Positions 34,769-44,273 of a DNA stretch of 64,000 nt are shown here, in pieces. Under the pieces are notes generated by a model. That model did no database searches, was not told the DNA's origin, and saw nothing but the letters and a program-made list of their open reading frames with translations. How positions within the stretch are numbered: the stretch's first letter is position 1; every line of letters starts with the position of its first letter. This DNA comes from Dyadobacter luteus. GTDB taxonomy: Bacteria > Bacteroidota > Bacteroidia > Cytophagales > Spirosomataceae. The stretch spans positions 42,615 through 106,614 of the forward strand of contig NZ_QNUL01000022.1 in assembly GCF_003383615.1 (NCBI RefSeq), written 5' to 3'. Made by a program: the position numbers and the translations under genes.

Positions 34769-35680
34769 TTAGTTTAAAATTAAATCACCCCATTTATAGA
34801 TCTTTTTCTTTTTAATTAGAGATCTGGTACGCTGTATTTTCTTTAGCAGTGTATCAGATGTAGTATCTGTCTCAATCTCAAATACTGAATGAAACTGCTT
34901 AATAATGTCAAATACCTCTTTACATCTTGACTTATTACTTTCGAAATAAATCCAATAACACATCAATTTACGAAAATCCAGATTTTCAAGTTGGCTCACT
35001 AAATCCCTAATCATACTAGCAATATCTTTTTGGGACTTTACAAAAACACCATTAACTTTCTCCCTGTAAAATGCATTCAACCGTCCCTTTAATATAGTAA
35101 CCTCCACAGCATATTGCGAGTAGAGATCGCTTAATATCCTATCAAGTTGGACGGTATTGAAATCCTCGTCGATCCAATAAAGAAAAATCAAAAAATCAAC
35201 CGTATCTTTAATCTGACCTATTTGCTGGAATTCAAAAAAATCAGAAAAGAACTCTTTTGCGGGGAAATCATCCGTATAAAAAAAAATCTTCTTCTCGTTG
35301 AACCGACTTAAGTATAAAGCGTAGGCAGTTGAGCACAACTCTCCATTTGTTTTTTTTGTGTAGCCTGTAATTTCCTTAATATCATTAAAATAACTACTAC
35401 CTAAGTCTTTTAACAACTCAGCATTGTCGCTTTTCTTTCCTCTAAAAAAACTAACCTTCCGGTCAATTTCCTTCTTAAACAATATCACCTTCTCCTCATT
35501 GTTATATTTAGAGTCATTATTAGACAATCTGTCATATACGTTTGATCTAATTTCATCAAAAACGGTTTCATTTATATGAAGATCAAGTCGTTTGATCTTT
35601 TTTAATAAAAAATCATCATCATCGATGTGAATAAGATTTATTACGGTACACGCGTCTAGCAGACAACATACATTTCCCAT
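34769..35680 (-). CDS. PIN-domain-like protein in the phosphorothioation operon
   Basis: A 303-aa protein. The first 150 residues carry an arrangement of acidic residues as in PIN nucleases: Asp9 in LLDACTVINL, Glu43 in FDEI, Glu114 in NGELCSTAYALYL and Asp137/138 in FYTDDFP. The remainder is helical and unassigned. PIN proteins cut RNA or DNA with Mg2+ bound by this tetrad. It lies 4 bases after the AAA ATPase gene and seems to form a unit with that gene and the 545-aa gene. No such unit is part of the SspABCD/SspE or SspFGH sets I know. Confidence 0.65.
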   Translation of the reverse strand: MGNVCCLLDACTVINLIHIDDDDFLLKKIKRLDLHINETVFDEIRSNVYDRLSNNDSKYNNEEKVILFKKEIDRKVSFFRGKKSDNAELLKDLGSSYFNDIKEITGYTKKTNGELCSTAYALYLSRFNEKKIFFYTDDFPAKEFFSDFFEFQQIGQIKDTVDFLIFLYWIDEDFNTVQLDRILSDLYSQYAVEVTILKGRLNAFYREKVNGVFVKSQKDIASMIRDLVSQLENLDFRKLMCYWIYFESNKSRCKEVFDIIKQFHSVFEIETDTTSDTLLKKIQRTRSLIKKKKIYKWGDLILN

Positions 35681-35684
35681 GCGT

Positions 35685-36797
35685 TTAGTCCTTTTGCCAG
35701 ATTATATCATCTTTGTATTCATTGTACACATCCATATCAATAGGACATTTATTATCCATATCTGAGAGTTCAAGCAGTAATGATAATGATTCATTAAACT
35801 GCCTTAGCGACACATTGCCCTGTGTTCTGATAATCTCATCTATCACATTCTCCTCAAAAGGAAAGTACTTGCTATCAGCTGCAGAATCTCTAAATAGAGT
35901 AAGTAATTCAACTAAATAATCTTTGAAAACCATTTGGCTTGGCAAGTCAAAACTAATCCTTTCCTTGATTCGGGATCTAACGCTATCATAAATATATTGA
36001 CCCAAATCTTCGACTGAAATTAAAGCAGATTGCGTAAGGTTTAAAAACAGTAACAAATTATTGGGAACATTGTCGAGAATCTCCCGAATAAAATTATTGG
36101 TCTTATCTATGCTAGTGTTATTTAGCACCGCAATATCTTCAAACTCATCAATCCAAAGAATAATACACGAAAACTTTTTCTTATCAAAGGTTAATGACGA
36201 GAATAAACCCGCAATTAAAGAGCTATAATCAGTATCATCTCTTAACATCCTAAGAATTCCATGCCTGTTTAAAGACTTCAAATCTGACACAGACATATTC
36301 CCATAAAGATATTTCTTAATGTCTAAGTGATCAATTTCAGAGTTAAAAATCCCTTTTAGAACATTTTGAATATGAATATTGGAACTGATCAAAGCTATAT
36401 ACTCACCGACGCTTGGAAGTATGTCAGAGAACAACTTCCTTATTTCTTCAATATTCAACTTATCTATTACAGACGTATAGAGACTAAAAATTGGCTCCTT
36501 TCCTTTTGGCAGCGAAATTACCATAGAATAGGGAATGACCCTTTCCACATTCTTAGCAAGCTCCTCCAATACATCCTTTTTATTAAAATATCTAGCCGCA
36601 TGAGTTTTTCCACTACCGTATTCACCCCAATTTAAAACTAAGGTTGAATTGGGTATTCTAATGCTCCTTTGAATTCTCTTTTCAAACTTATCTTTCATGT
36701 CCTTAAATCCCGCCCATTCCAATTCATCGGGATTTGTGGTAGGCGTTAACCTAAATGGATTAGTTTTAAGCTTGAACGATTCTGTTATATCTGCCAT
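35685..36797 (-). CDS. AAA-type ATPase in the phosphorothioation operon
   Basis: A 370-aa P-loop ATPase with Walker A GEYGSGKTH (residues 58-66) and Walker B CIILWIDEFEDIAVL. The tail (VIDEIIRTQGNVSLRQFNESLSLLL) looks like the lid of an ORC/Cdc6-like ATPase. Such ATPases load or remodel protein-DNA complexes. It shares one base with the 545-aa gene and is followed by the PIN-like gene, so the three are translated together. The role is unknown. Confidence 0.75.
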   Translation of the reverse strand: MADITESFKLKTNPFRLTPTTNPDELEWAGFKDMKDKFEKRIQRSIRIPNSTLVLNWGEYGSGKTHAARYFNKKDVLEELAKNVERVIPYSMVISLPKGKEPIFSLYTSVIDKLNIEEIRKLFSDILPSVGEYIALISSNIHIQNVLKGIFNSEIDHLDIKKYLYGNMSVSDLKSLNRHGILRMLRDDTDYSSLIAGLFSSLTFDKKKFSCIILWIDEFEDIAVLNNTSIDKTNNFIREILDNVPNNLLLFLNLTQSALISVEDLGQYIYDSVRSRIKERISFDLPSQMVFKDYLVELLTLFRDSAADSKYFPFEENVIDEIIRTQGNVSLRQFNESLSLLLELSDMDNKCPIDMDVYNEYKDDIIWQKD

Positions 36798-38434
36798 TAA
36801 TAAATTTTTTGTATGTAGCCGTCCTGATATTGCTCTTGAAATTTAAAGATAAACTTTTCTTCATCTTTGTCAGATAGCTTATCCAATATATATTGATATC
36901 CAACCTTTATACGGTCGTCTAAGTACAACTTATACTTAGTATAGTTTGCGGCTTGTGATGCGGTGACTCTGTTGGGAGCCAGAGTTTTAAAAAAATCAAA
37001 ACTCTCTCCAATGTACCTATGCATTTTTTCTAGAATCAAGCTTTCTTTATCTGGATTTATTGCACCGCTATCATTATAACAATCGTCAAAAAGATGGACC
37101 ATAAACCTATCAAGAAATCCATTTGCCGAAACTATCTCATTTGTATTCACATCATTCCAAATACACAAATGCCGAAATATTTTTTTCCCAATTTCCGTGA
37201 TTGCGTACTCATTGTTAATACGACTAATAACATTCAAATCTAGCATCCAATTTAACCTTGGCATTATTACATGCTCTAAGTATATGTCCGCTTTCTTCCA
37301 CCCTTTTATTCTATTTAGTATTATGTCTAAATTACTTAGCACTTTTCTATCACCAAACTCACTCGATTGTCTATACCTTTCTAGACGAGAAACTATCTTA
37401 TGTTGGAAAACCTTATTCAAGTGAGAATACGTTGTTCTCTCCTCGATAAACATTAACTCCAAAACACAACTAAAATAGAAATAGTCATTTCTTAAAATAT
37501 GTTCTAAAAAAAAAATTTTATCAAAATCACTTAGAGAAAAAATATTGTCTAAATCCGAAAACTCAGTCTGTAAAGTTTGATAGACTTTAAATGTCTTTCC
37601 TGAATAAAAAGCATTATTTATCCTATTTAAAAATTCTAAGTCACAAGCTGTATCGATATAAGGTTTTGCAGAAATACCAGTTTTGGTTGTATTTATCAAG
37701 CCTTTATTAAACTGATTACTCTCCAAAAAGCCTTTATATTTCAAACAATAATTCTCGAATTTTCTATTTATTGAAGCTGCCGGAACACTTTTGTTTTCTT
37801 TGAGCAACAGTGATAAAACTTTGAAATATCCTAAACGCCTAACTTTCGTATTAGTAGACAAGATGGAAACTGCTCTATTATCTTTAATTTCAATTCTATT
37901 GCGAAAAAAAACAGTATAGAAGTCTGGAACACTAACAGTACATTCGCTATTTTCAATAATAAATTTGGCAAACTCATCATTACCCCAAAATTCCTCAGCA
38001 ATCTGAATAGCGAACAAATAGTTACCTTCCACATCACACATGGCTTCACCGTAATCTACCGTGACATGATATTCAAGAATAGCCCTAGTGTCGAAAGAGT
38101 TTATCTTTTTTACTAATGAATACATTTCATTAGTAATAGACTTCCCCTCTGATAAATCTTCCCTCCACCCTAAGTATTCATATCCTTTTATTGTAACAGT
38201 GGTAAATTTCCTGCCCTTTCCTAAAAACAATTCCAAATCGGGTAAGGCACAAATAGAATTATAAGAATAGTGTTCATCGTCAAGATCATCATCGTTCTCC
38301 TCTTCATTAATGTCAAAAGAAAATGATATGGCATAGTCGTTACCAAACTCGAATGATAATTCGTTTTGGTAAGTCATTGCTTGGCGGCAATTATTCAAAT
38401 AATATTCCAGTACCTCTTTCATTATATAAAGCAA
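36797..38434 (-). CDS. unrecognised 545-aa protein of the phosphorothioation operon
   Basis: I do not recognise this protein. It starts with an acidic N-terminal part (about 25-55, rich in E, D and N). The middle is helical. The C-terminal part has a stretch like a winged helix (LDLNVISRINNEYAITEIGKKIFRHLCIW, about 410-440). It overlaps the SspD gene by 13 bases and touches the ATPase gene, so it belongs to the operon. It may be the sensor or DNA-contacting part of the ATPase/PIN unit (inference). Confidence 0.6.
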   Translation of the reverse strand: MLYIMKEVLEYYLNNCRQAMTYQNELSFEFGNDYAISFSFDINEEENDDDLDDEHYSYNSICALPDLELFLGKGRKFTTVTIKGYEYLGWREDLSEGKSITNEMYSLVKKINSFDTRAILEYHVTVDYGEAMCDVEGNYLFAIQIAEEFWGNDEFAKFIIENSECTVSVPDFYTVFFRNRIEIKDNRAVSILSTNTKVRRLGYFKVLSLLLKENKSVPAASINRKFENYCLKYKGFLESNQFNKGLINTTKTGISAKPYIDTACDLEFLNRINNAFYSGKTFKVYQTLQTEFSDLDNIFSLSDFDKIFFLEHILRNDYFYFSCVLELMFIEERTTYSHLNKVFQHKIVSRLERYRQSSEFGDRKVLSNLDIILNRIKGWKKADIYLEHVIMPRLNWMLDLNVISRINNEYAITEIGKKIFRHLCIWNDVNTNEIVSANGFLDRFMVHLFDDCYNDSGAINPDKESLILEKMHRYIGESFDFFKTLAPNRVTASQAANYTKYKLYLDDRIKVGYQYILDKLSDKDEEKFIFKFQEQYQDGYIQKIY

Positions 38435-39525
38435 GCAGCACAGCCTTCTTCCTCCTCATCACTTAAGATGTCTATTAGGTAAGGTGATTTTATTTTTGAT
38501 CTTCTTTCCATCCTTTTTATATATTCCTCTTTAATTGCACTCATCCTCGCAGGTCGAATTAATTCTTCCAAGCTTTCAGTTTGTCCCCAGGTGTAACCAT
38601 CTTTCTCATAGTCCATCGCCTTCTTATACAATTCGGGGTGTTGTTCATAAAGCCAAACCCATTCAATCTTCTGTTGAAAAAAGCAAAAAAAACAACCTGA
38701 ACGGCTTCTTGCATATTGGCCTACTTTACCATTGACTTCAAAATCAATTTTGTTATAATACGCAGGGACACCTACGCCACTTTCCTCCAATATTCTGAAA
38801 ATATCCGACCTTACTAACACTTCATCATTGTCCAAAAGAGGGAAACTAGCCTCAGTTCCTAGAGGATAATCTGTTGTTTTCAAAAAGGCAAAAACCAAAT
38901 GATTAAACGCCTTAACGTCGGCATCAAGCAAAGAATTCAGTTTCTGGTCAAGTGTAAAGGTATTATCTACTTTTCGAGAAATAATTTGCAATGCTTTATC
39001 TTTATTCTTATCAAAACCAATATTCTTAGACATTTCCGACAACTGCTCCAAATTTTGATTAGACAGCAATTTTGTTACGACATCTTGACTCCAAATATTC
39101 TTCCGAAAGGGAAATATTGACTGGATGTTCTTCCTTGTTGAAATATAGCCCTCCCGTTCTTCATCGCCTCTAATTCCAACGTAAGAAATTACAGGATCTG
39201 TTCCAACATAGTTTTCGAAAGGTTCTAATTTTAATTTTTTAGTACACCAACGTGCCTGCGATGACGGTAAAAACCCCCCGTACATTTTTAAAAAGTGGTC
39301 AAATGGGTCTTCTGAACTTTTTTTAGCACCTTGTAGAAGATTTATCTTCAAACCAAGATATACCTCTAAATTTTGAATCAGCTTGTAGGTTTCGTCCAAC
39401 TCCTTTCCTGTGTCGCAAGAATAAAACTCCAGGTCAATGGAAGGATATTTTGTTTTTACATACACAGCTAAAGCAGCACTGTCTTTCCCCCCTGAGATGC
39501 CCAATACATGTCGTACCTTACTCAT
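38422..39525 (-). CDS. sspD: PAPS-reductase-like sulfurtransferase (SspD/DndC)
   Basis: A 367-aa protein with the PP-loop SGGKDS (residues 11-16) and cysteines for an iron-sulfur cluster: WCTKKLKLEPF at about 94, CFFC near 280 and GCAAC at the C-terminus. This is the plan of DndC/SspD, which activates DNA phosphate with ATP and inserts sulfur. It overlaps the SspC-like gene by four bases. With DUF4007 protein, ATPase and desulfurase it completes the SspABCD set. Confidence 0.9.
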   Translation of the reverse strand: MSKVRHVLGISGGKDSAALAVYVKTKYPSIDLEFYSCDTGKELDETYKLIQNLEVYLGLKINLLQGAKKSSEDPFDHFLKMYGGFLPSSQARWCTKKLKLEPFENYVGTDPVISYVGIRGDEEREGYISTRKNIQSIFPFRKNIWSQDVVTKLLSNQNLEQLSEMSKNIGFDKNKDKALQIISRKVDNTFTLDQKLNSLLDADVKAFNHLVFAFLKTTDYPLGTEASFPLLDNDEVLVRSDIFRILEESGVGVPAYYNKIDFEVNGKVGQYARSRSGCFFCFFQQKIEWVWLYEQHPELYKKAMDYEKDGYTWGQTESLEELIRPARMSAIKEEYIKRMERRSKIKSPYLIDILSDEEEEGCAACFI

Positions 39526-42500
39526 TGTAATAATTCTTTAAGTAGATTTAGGACAGCGGCAATATTTGATGTATTGTCTTTACCCAACTTATTTTTCAAA
39601 TCATTTTTTATCTCTTCGATTTCTACGCTCTTATTTTTTGGTATTCTGACAACCTTTGGATCTATCTTACTAAAGAATGTATCGATTTTGACTCCAATTA
39701 CGTCTTCATGCCTCTCGTCGATATCAGCTTTCGATATTTTGGTTAAACTATCCAGCTCTAAAATCATCGACTTAAACCTTTGGTAGAGAAGCATTTCGTC
39801 TTCATCAGAGAACATCTCCAGCGTTTTGCCAGTAATGGACTGAGCAATGGAGTTCAACCATGCCTTTTTATCGTCCAATGGAGAATCCAACCTTTGAACG
39901 AAAGTCTTCTGATTGCTCAAAAGCATATGCTTCTTTAACTTTCCAAACCTTTTTTGGAGATATTCCTTGTATTCTTCAAATTGCGCAGGTTTACCGACAA
40001 AATCATTGCAAATGAATTCCTCGAAACGCTTGACTAGTTCGTCATAAGCGACTCTCAACTCCCTCACAGCATCTTGCAAATTCGTTGTGTAAATTTGAAG
40101 TTTCGATTTATCTTGTTGTAGTACTGTCAGCGTAAATCCTAGGGCACTTGGAAATACCTCGAAGAATGTGACTTCCGGGTCCTTACTAGTGGCAATTGCT
40201 TGTCGAATCTTTATTGCGGAAGCAGAAAGCCTTCTCGTATTCTTACTGTACTCCGGCAATTGCTTATAAAATACAATAAACGGCTTAATAGTCTCTATAA
40301 AAGAGCTATTACTAAATGTCAATTCGGTTGATATATTTAAAAAAGTGCGATAACTATTAAAAATATCAAGTTTTACACCATCAATATCAAAAGTTTTTAT
40401 GGAATACTGATCAGGATATTTTGCTAATAACTCTAAGTTTTCTTCGGAAAGTATGGGAATGTAACCTTCGTCATTGAAAATGGCAAAGTCATTTCGTTTC
40501 AAAAACAAAAATGTAGGAATCCAAAAGTCTATTAATCCTTGCTTAAGTTTAAAAGGTCTTTTGCTTAATACGTCGGATAGATCCGAAACCTTTAACTGTT
40601 CATATTTAGCACTTTCTATGAAATCATTAGAGGCACGCCATAGTCTATTAAAGGAAGAGTTTTCATCAATGGAAATCACATCTAGTGAGTTTTCTCTAAT
40701 CGGTGAAATACCATTTTCTTTTAGAAGTGATAAGTAAATAGTCTTTTCTGGAGGAAATTTGAAATCTTCAAAACCCAAATTTTCTTTATCCCAATCGTTG
40801 CATAAAGCCCTGAAATAGTTTTTTTTCGCTGTATGGATGGACGATGAAATCTTGTGTTTATTTACCATCTCATTTTTATACACTGGTGTTGCATCATAAA
40901 CAATGCCACAAACCTGAGAAAGCAATCTATTGAAGTCCTTTTTATCTGCTATCTTCCTTTCCTCACCATTAAAATACCATTTTATGTCCTTGCTCCCAGA
41001 ATAAATACTATCTGTAATATAATGATTCAGAAGACGAACCTGAGCTAAATTTATGCTTTCTAGTTCCCTTACAGCCACTTTATCTTTCTCATTATCCAAA
41101 ATTACTTTTTGAATTTTTTCTATCTCAAATAACAAGTTTTTTATCTCCGCAGAGTTTTTAAAAAAGCAATATAAGACAGCTTCCTCTTGCTGTTCCGATT
41201 TATTTTGAATATCACTTTCTTTCAACTTGCTATTAAACACAAGATTTATAAATCCATCAATCTCTCCTTCTGGATAATAATTGTTGGGATAATCTGATAT
41301 TTTAAATTGAAAGTACCTAGGCGTTCCCGTAGTGAAGGAATATTGTTTTGCAAAAACAGAGCTGAATTGAATGTGCTTATTTAAAAGTGTTGTTACGTCA
41401 ACCACTTCAGATATCTTATTACCTGCTTCCATCAACGCCGTTTGGATATCCAAATCCGTTCCTTCAAACAGAATGAACCGCCTAGAGTGTGAGCGGTAGC
41501 GGATGATGTTTTTTGTTTCTAGGTTATTCATCACGTCTCTACTATCAGAAACCCCACAAGCGGTTTTCAAATAATCCGTAAAGAATTTTAAATCCAAGAT
41601 AGAACCTGATGCAGAGAAGATATTCAGAAGCCCAATGGTCTTAACAGCTTTGATGTAACCGTTGATATTTGAATCAAACGCTCTTTCAACCTCTTCTATT
41701 GAAGACCGAATAGAACTCCAAGCTGAAAAGTCAGGATTGTATTTCGAAATTAAAAATGAATAAAAATTGAAATTCAGATAATCATAAACGTTTGTTAAAT
41801 TGTAGAATGGATTCTCCTGCTTGTTGAACTTTGCTAAGCCCGTATGGTCAGATGATTCAAGAAAAGAAAACAGCGAGCGCTCATTTTGTCCGTATCTCTG
41901 CAATGAAAGTGTTAGAATATTGGCCGAAAGAACATCGAGAGGATACAGTTTAGTTGCAATCTCTTGTAAAAAGCCCGTATTAAAGTTGAAAGCCTTTGTT
42001 TCGGTTGTGAGTTTTAAGCACTTTTCAATATTTCTATTTAAAGTTTGATTATCCACATTAGCAGCAACGTGTTCCGATGCCAAAAACAATAACTGTTCAA
42101 CAGGTTCATTGAAAGTAATTTCTCTGAAACGTCCTTTTACTTTTGTCCATTCCTGTTGCTGAGTTTTACTTAGAGAATAGGCATATGATTCCAAGCTTTG
42201 GTGAACCGTTGTTATCAAAACGATATTATGCTTGGAATTATTACAAAATTCTGCAAGCTGCTGGACAAAATATAATTCCCTTTCTGGGTTATTTTTAGCC
42301 GCATACTCTAAAAACTTTCCAAACTCATCAATTAGAACAAATAAAATCTTATTATCCTTTCCGATGGAATGATATCTGTTGTATATCTCTGACAGAATGT
42401 TCTCCTGTTTATTTTTATTTGTCTGAACATCAAAAATATCCGCAAATTGCTCGACAATTGAAGAATAGGAGCCAATAATTTTTACAAAGGAAAACTCCGG

Positions 42501-42740
42501 TTTAACAAGAAAATTAGATTCAAAGTAGCGTTTTGTTCCTTCAATGCTGTGCTCAAATGCCAACAGAAACGATGACTTCCCTGTACCATAAGTACCTACT
42601 ATGTTAAAAGAACGAATACCTTTCTTAAAGTCATTAACTATCTGATCAACAACCTGTTTAGCATTAGGCGTTGGTATATAACTGAAATCCCTATCAGTGT
42701 CCCTTATAATATTAACCGATGTTGTGAAACTATTTGCCAT
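39522..42740 (-). CDS. sspC: SspC-like large P-loop ATPase
   Basis: A 1072-aa protein with Walker A GTYGTGKSS (residues 49-57) and Walker B ILFVLIDEFGKF (about 133-142), with a long helical remainder lacking other known motifs. Large ATPases of this sort are the third member of the Ssp phosphorothioation set. It overlaps the DUF4007 gene by 11 bases and SspD by 4. It probably drives the DNA-remodelling step of modification. Confidence 0.85.
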   Translation of the reverse strand: MANSFTTSVNIIRDTDRDFSYIPTPNAKQVVDQIVNDFKKGIRSFNIVGTYGTGKSSFLLAFEHSIEGTKRYFESNFLVKPEFSFVKIIGSYSSIVEQFADIFDVQTNKNKQENILSEIYNRYHSIGKDNKILFVLIDEFGKFLEYAAKNNPERELYFVQQLAEFCNNSKHNIVLITTVHQSLESYAYSLSKTQQQEWTKVKGRFREITFNEPVEQLLFLASEHVAANVDNQTLNRNIEKCLKLTTETKAFNFNTGFLQEIATKLYPLDVLSANILTLSLQRYGQNERSLFSFLESSDHTGLAKFNKQENPFYNLTNVYDYLNFNFYSFLISKYNPDFSAWSSIRSSIEEVERAFDSNINGYIKAVKTIGLLNIFSASGSILDLKFFTDYLKTACGVSDSRDVMNNLETKNIIRYRSHSRRFILFEGTDLDIQTALMEAGNKISEVVDVTTLLNKHIQFSSVFAKQYSFTTGTPRYFQFKISDYPNNYYPEGEIDGFINLVFNSKLKESDIQNKSEQQEEAVLYCFFKNSAEIKNLLFEIEKIQKVILDNEKDKVAVRELESINLAQVRLLNHYITDSIYSGSKDIKWYFNGEERKIADKKDFNRLLSQVCGIVYDATPVYKNEMVNKHKISSSIHTAKKNYFRALCNDWDKENLGFEDFKFPPEKTIYLSLLKENGISPIRENSLDVISIDENSSFNRLWRASNDFIESAKYEQLKVSDLSDVLSKRPFKLKQGLIDFWIPTFLFLKRNDFAIFNDEGYIPILSEENLELLAKYPDQYSIKTFDIDGVKLDIFNSYRTFLNISTELTFSNSSFIETIKPFIVFYKQLPEYSKNTRRLSASAIKIRQAIATSKDPEVTFFEVFPSALGFTLTVLQQDKSKLQIYTTNLQDAVRELRVAYDELVKRFEEFICNDFVGKPAQFEEYKEYLQKRFGKLKKHMLLSNQKTFVQRLDSPLDDKKAWLNSIAQSITGKTLEMFSDEDEMLLYQRFKSMILELDSLTKISKADIDERHEDVIGVKIDTFFSKIDPKVVRIPKNKSVEIEEIKNDLKNKLGKDNTSNIAAVLNLLKELLQ

Positions 42741-43614
42741 AGTATTTATCTAAAATTGAATAGGCAGTCACTTTATTCTTGAATTGTAACTCTTTAATTC
42801 CTGCTTGGTCTGTAAAAGTTATGTCTTTATAAGAACCAACTATGTCAGAAATTTTATTCATCAAACCGGAACGATTTAAAGAGAAAATTGAACCTGGACT
42901 GTTCAAGTCGAACTCCAACGAATTTAAACTGATAGAGTTGCTGTATCTTGGGTTGTCCAGTATCGCATAAAGTATAATTGCCTCAGGAAGACTATCTCTT
43001 TCTGTATTTTCAATGTAAAATTGCTCGTCCTTACCTTTTCCAATTGTCTTCAAAAGTTCAATTTCAGAAAGGATTCCCGAAAAGCTATCTTCAACATCCT
43101 TATTCTCGGGGTCGCTCTTATATAAGTTGGTAAAGACGATAAAGTCTTTACCAACCGTATTTTCATTAAAATTCAAGTCAGGGTTACTTTCGCCCATCCT
43201 TTTTAAGTAGTTAACGAATGTTTCCTTTTTAAACAATAACTTCTCCTTCCTAAACTCATTAAAAATGATACTGTAAATTGAAGCAAAGTCATTTTTTACT
43301 AACTGATAATGCAGAAGCCAAAGGCTTGCTTCATCTTCCAAAAATGGATCATATCCGTTTTCATCATCAAATAATCGCTCTCCAAACTCAGTTGCAACGT
43401 CTTTATTGTTGATAACGTTGAAGGCTTTTAACCAAAAACGTATCGATGAAACCATATTTTTTCCGACACCAAGTTTTACAACTGCGTCTTCCTCGTTGAA
43501 ATTCTTCCCTTCTTTCACATAGTCATAGCCCTTCTTCAGCCAAAGTTGTCGACATTGGAAAGAGTCATGACCAGAGAAAGTATATTTAATGTGTCCTATA
43601 TTATCTATAATCAT
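42730..43614 (-). CDS. sspB: SspB-like DUF4007 protein
   Basis: A 294-aa protein starting MIIDNIGHIKYTFSGHDSFQCRQLWLKKGYDYV, the diagnostic opening of DUF4007, followed by DAVVKLGVGKNMVSSIRFWLKAF. SspB proteins nick DNA at the modification site in single-stranded phosphorothioation systems. The gene overlaps the recombinase gene by ATGA. Assignment as SspB rests on the domain together with the SspC, SspD and SspA neighbours. Confidence 0.9.
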   Translation of the reverse strand: MIIDNIGHIKYTFSGHDSFQCRQLWLKKGYDYVKEGKNFNEEDAVVKLGVGKNMVSSIRFWLKAFNVINNKDVATEFGERLFDDENGYDPFLEDEASLWLLHYQLVKNDFASIYSIIFNEFRKEKLLFKKETFVNYLKRMGESNPDLNFNENTVGKDFIVFTNLYKSDPENKDVEDSFSGILSEIELLKTIGKGKDEQFYIENTERDSLPEAIILYAILDNPRYSNSISLNSLEFDLNSPGSIFSLNRSGLMNKISDIVGSYKDITFTDQAGIKELQFKNKVTAYSILDKYYGK

Positions 43615-44258
43615 TCGTAACCATTACTTATGTTTTGATACTTGCGAAGATTCTTCTCTGCTTTGTTAATTCGGATCCAGCCTTCAATTTCAAGCCCTTC
43701 ATGCCTCAAATAATTATAAAGCGTAGTCTTGCTCCCAATCTTTAACTGCTCGCAGATCTGATTTGTGGTATATTTTTTGCTTAAGTATAAAGTAGCAGCC
43801 AGGCTGGCAAGTTCCTTTGATTTTTTGGTCAGCCCCTTTGGTCTGCCTCCTGACCTTCCCCGCGCTCGCGCAGGTTCCATTCCTGCCAAGGTCCGCTCCA
43901 TCAATATTTCTTTTTCATTTTCGGCAAAGAAGGAGCTTAACATATACCAAAGCTGACCCATTTTAGTAGAAGTGTCAATACCTTCAGAAATACTTCGGAA
44001 GTCCACGCCCATTTCTTTCCATTCAACCATTAGCTTGATCAGCTCATAAGTTGTCCTACCTAAACGGTCAATTCGCCAGACAACTATGACATCGCCCTTT
44101 CGAAGCTCCGAAATCATTCTAATATATTCCGGCCTCTGCATGGAAGCACCTGATATTTTTTCATGATAAATCTTCTCACAACCTGCCGTTTTAAGGGCAT
44201 CAAATTGAAGATCCTGATTCTGCTCAGTCTTCGAGACCCTTATATATCCAATTACCAT
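43611..44258 (-). CDS. serine recombinase (resolvase/invertase) at the head of the operon
   Basis: A 215-aa protein starting at MVIGYIRVSKTEQNQ; an upstream ATG at 44273 adds five atypical residues. The catalytic serine is in YIRVS, and VVWRIDRLGR (about 65-75) and the helical FFAENEKEILMERT segment are typical. A C-terminal Hin-like HTH (TTNQICEQLKIGSKTTLYNYLR) follows. It is the size of invertases and resolvases, not of large serine integrases. It is coupled by ATGA to the SspB gene. It may be a remnant of transposition, or may control the operon by inversion. No obvious pair of crossover sites was found near its promoter. Confidence 0.88.
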   Translation of the reverse strand: MVIGYIRVSKTEQNQDLQFDALKTAGCEKIYHEKISGASMQRPEYIRMISELRKGDVIVVWRIDRLGRTTYELIKLMVEWKEMGVDFRSISEGIDTSTKMGQLWYMLSSFFAENEKEILMERTLAGMEPARARGRSGGRPKGLTKKSKELASLAATLYLSKKYTTNQICEQLKIGSKTTLYNYLRHEGLEIEGWIRINKAEKNLRKYQNISNGYE

Positions 44259-44273
44259 TTTCAGAAAGTACAA

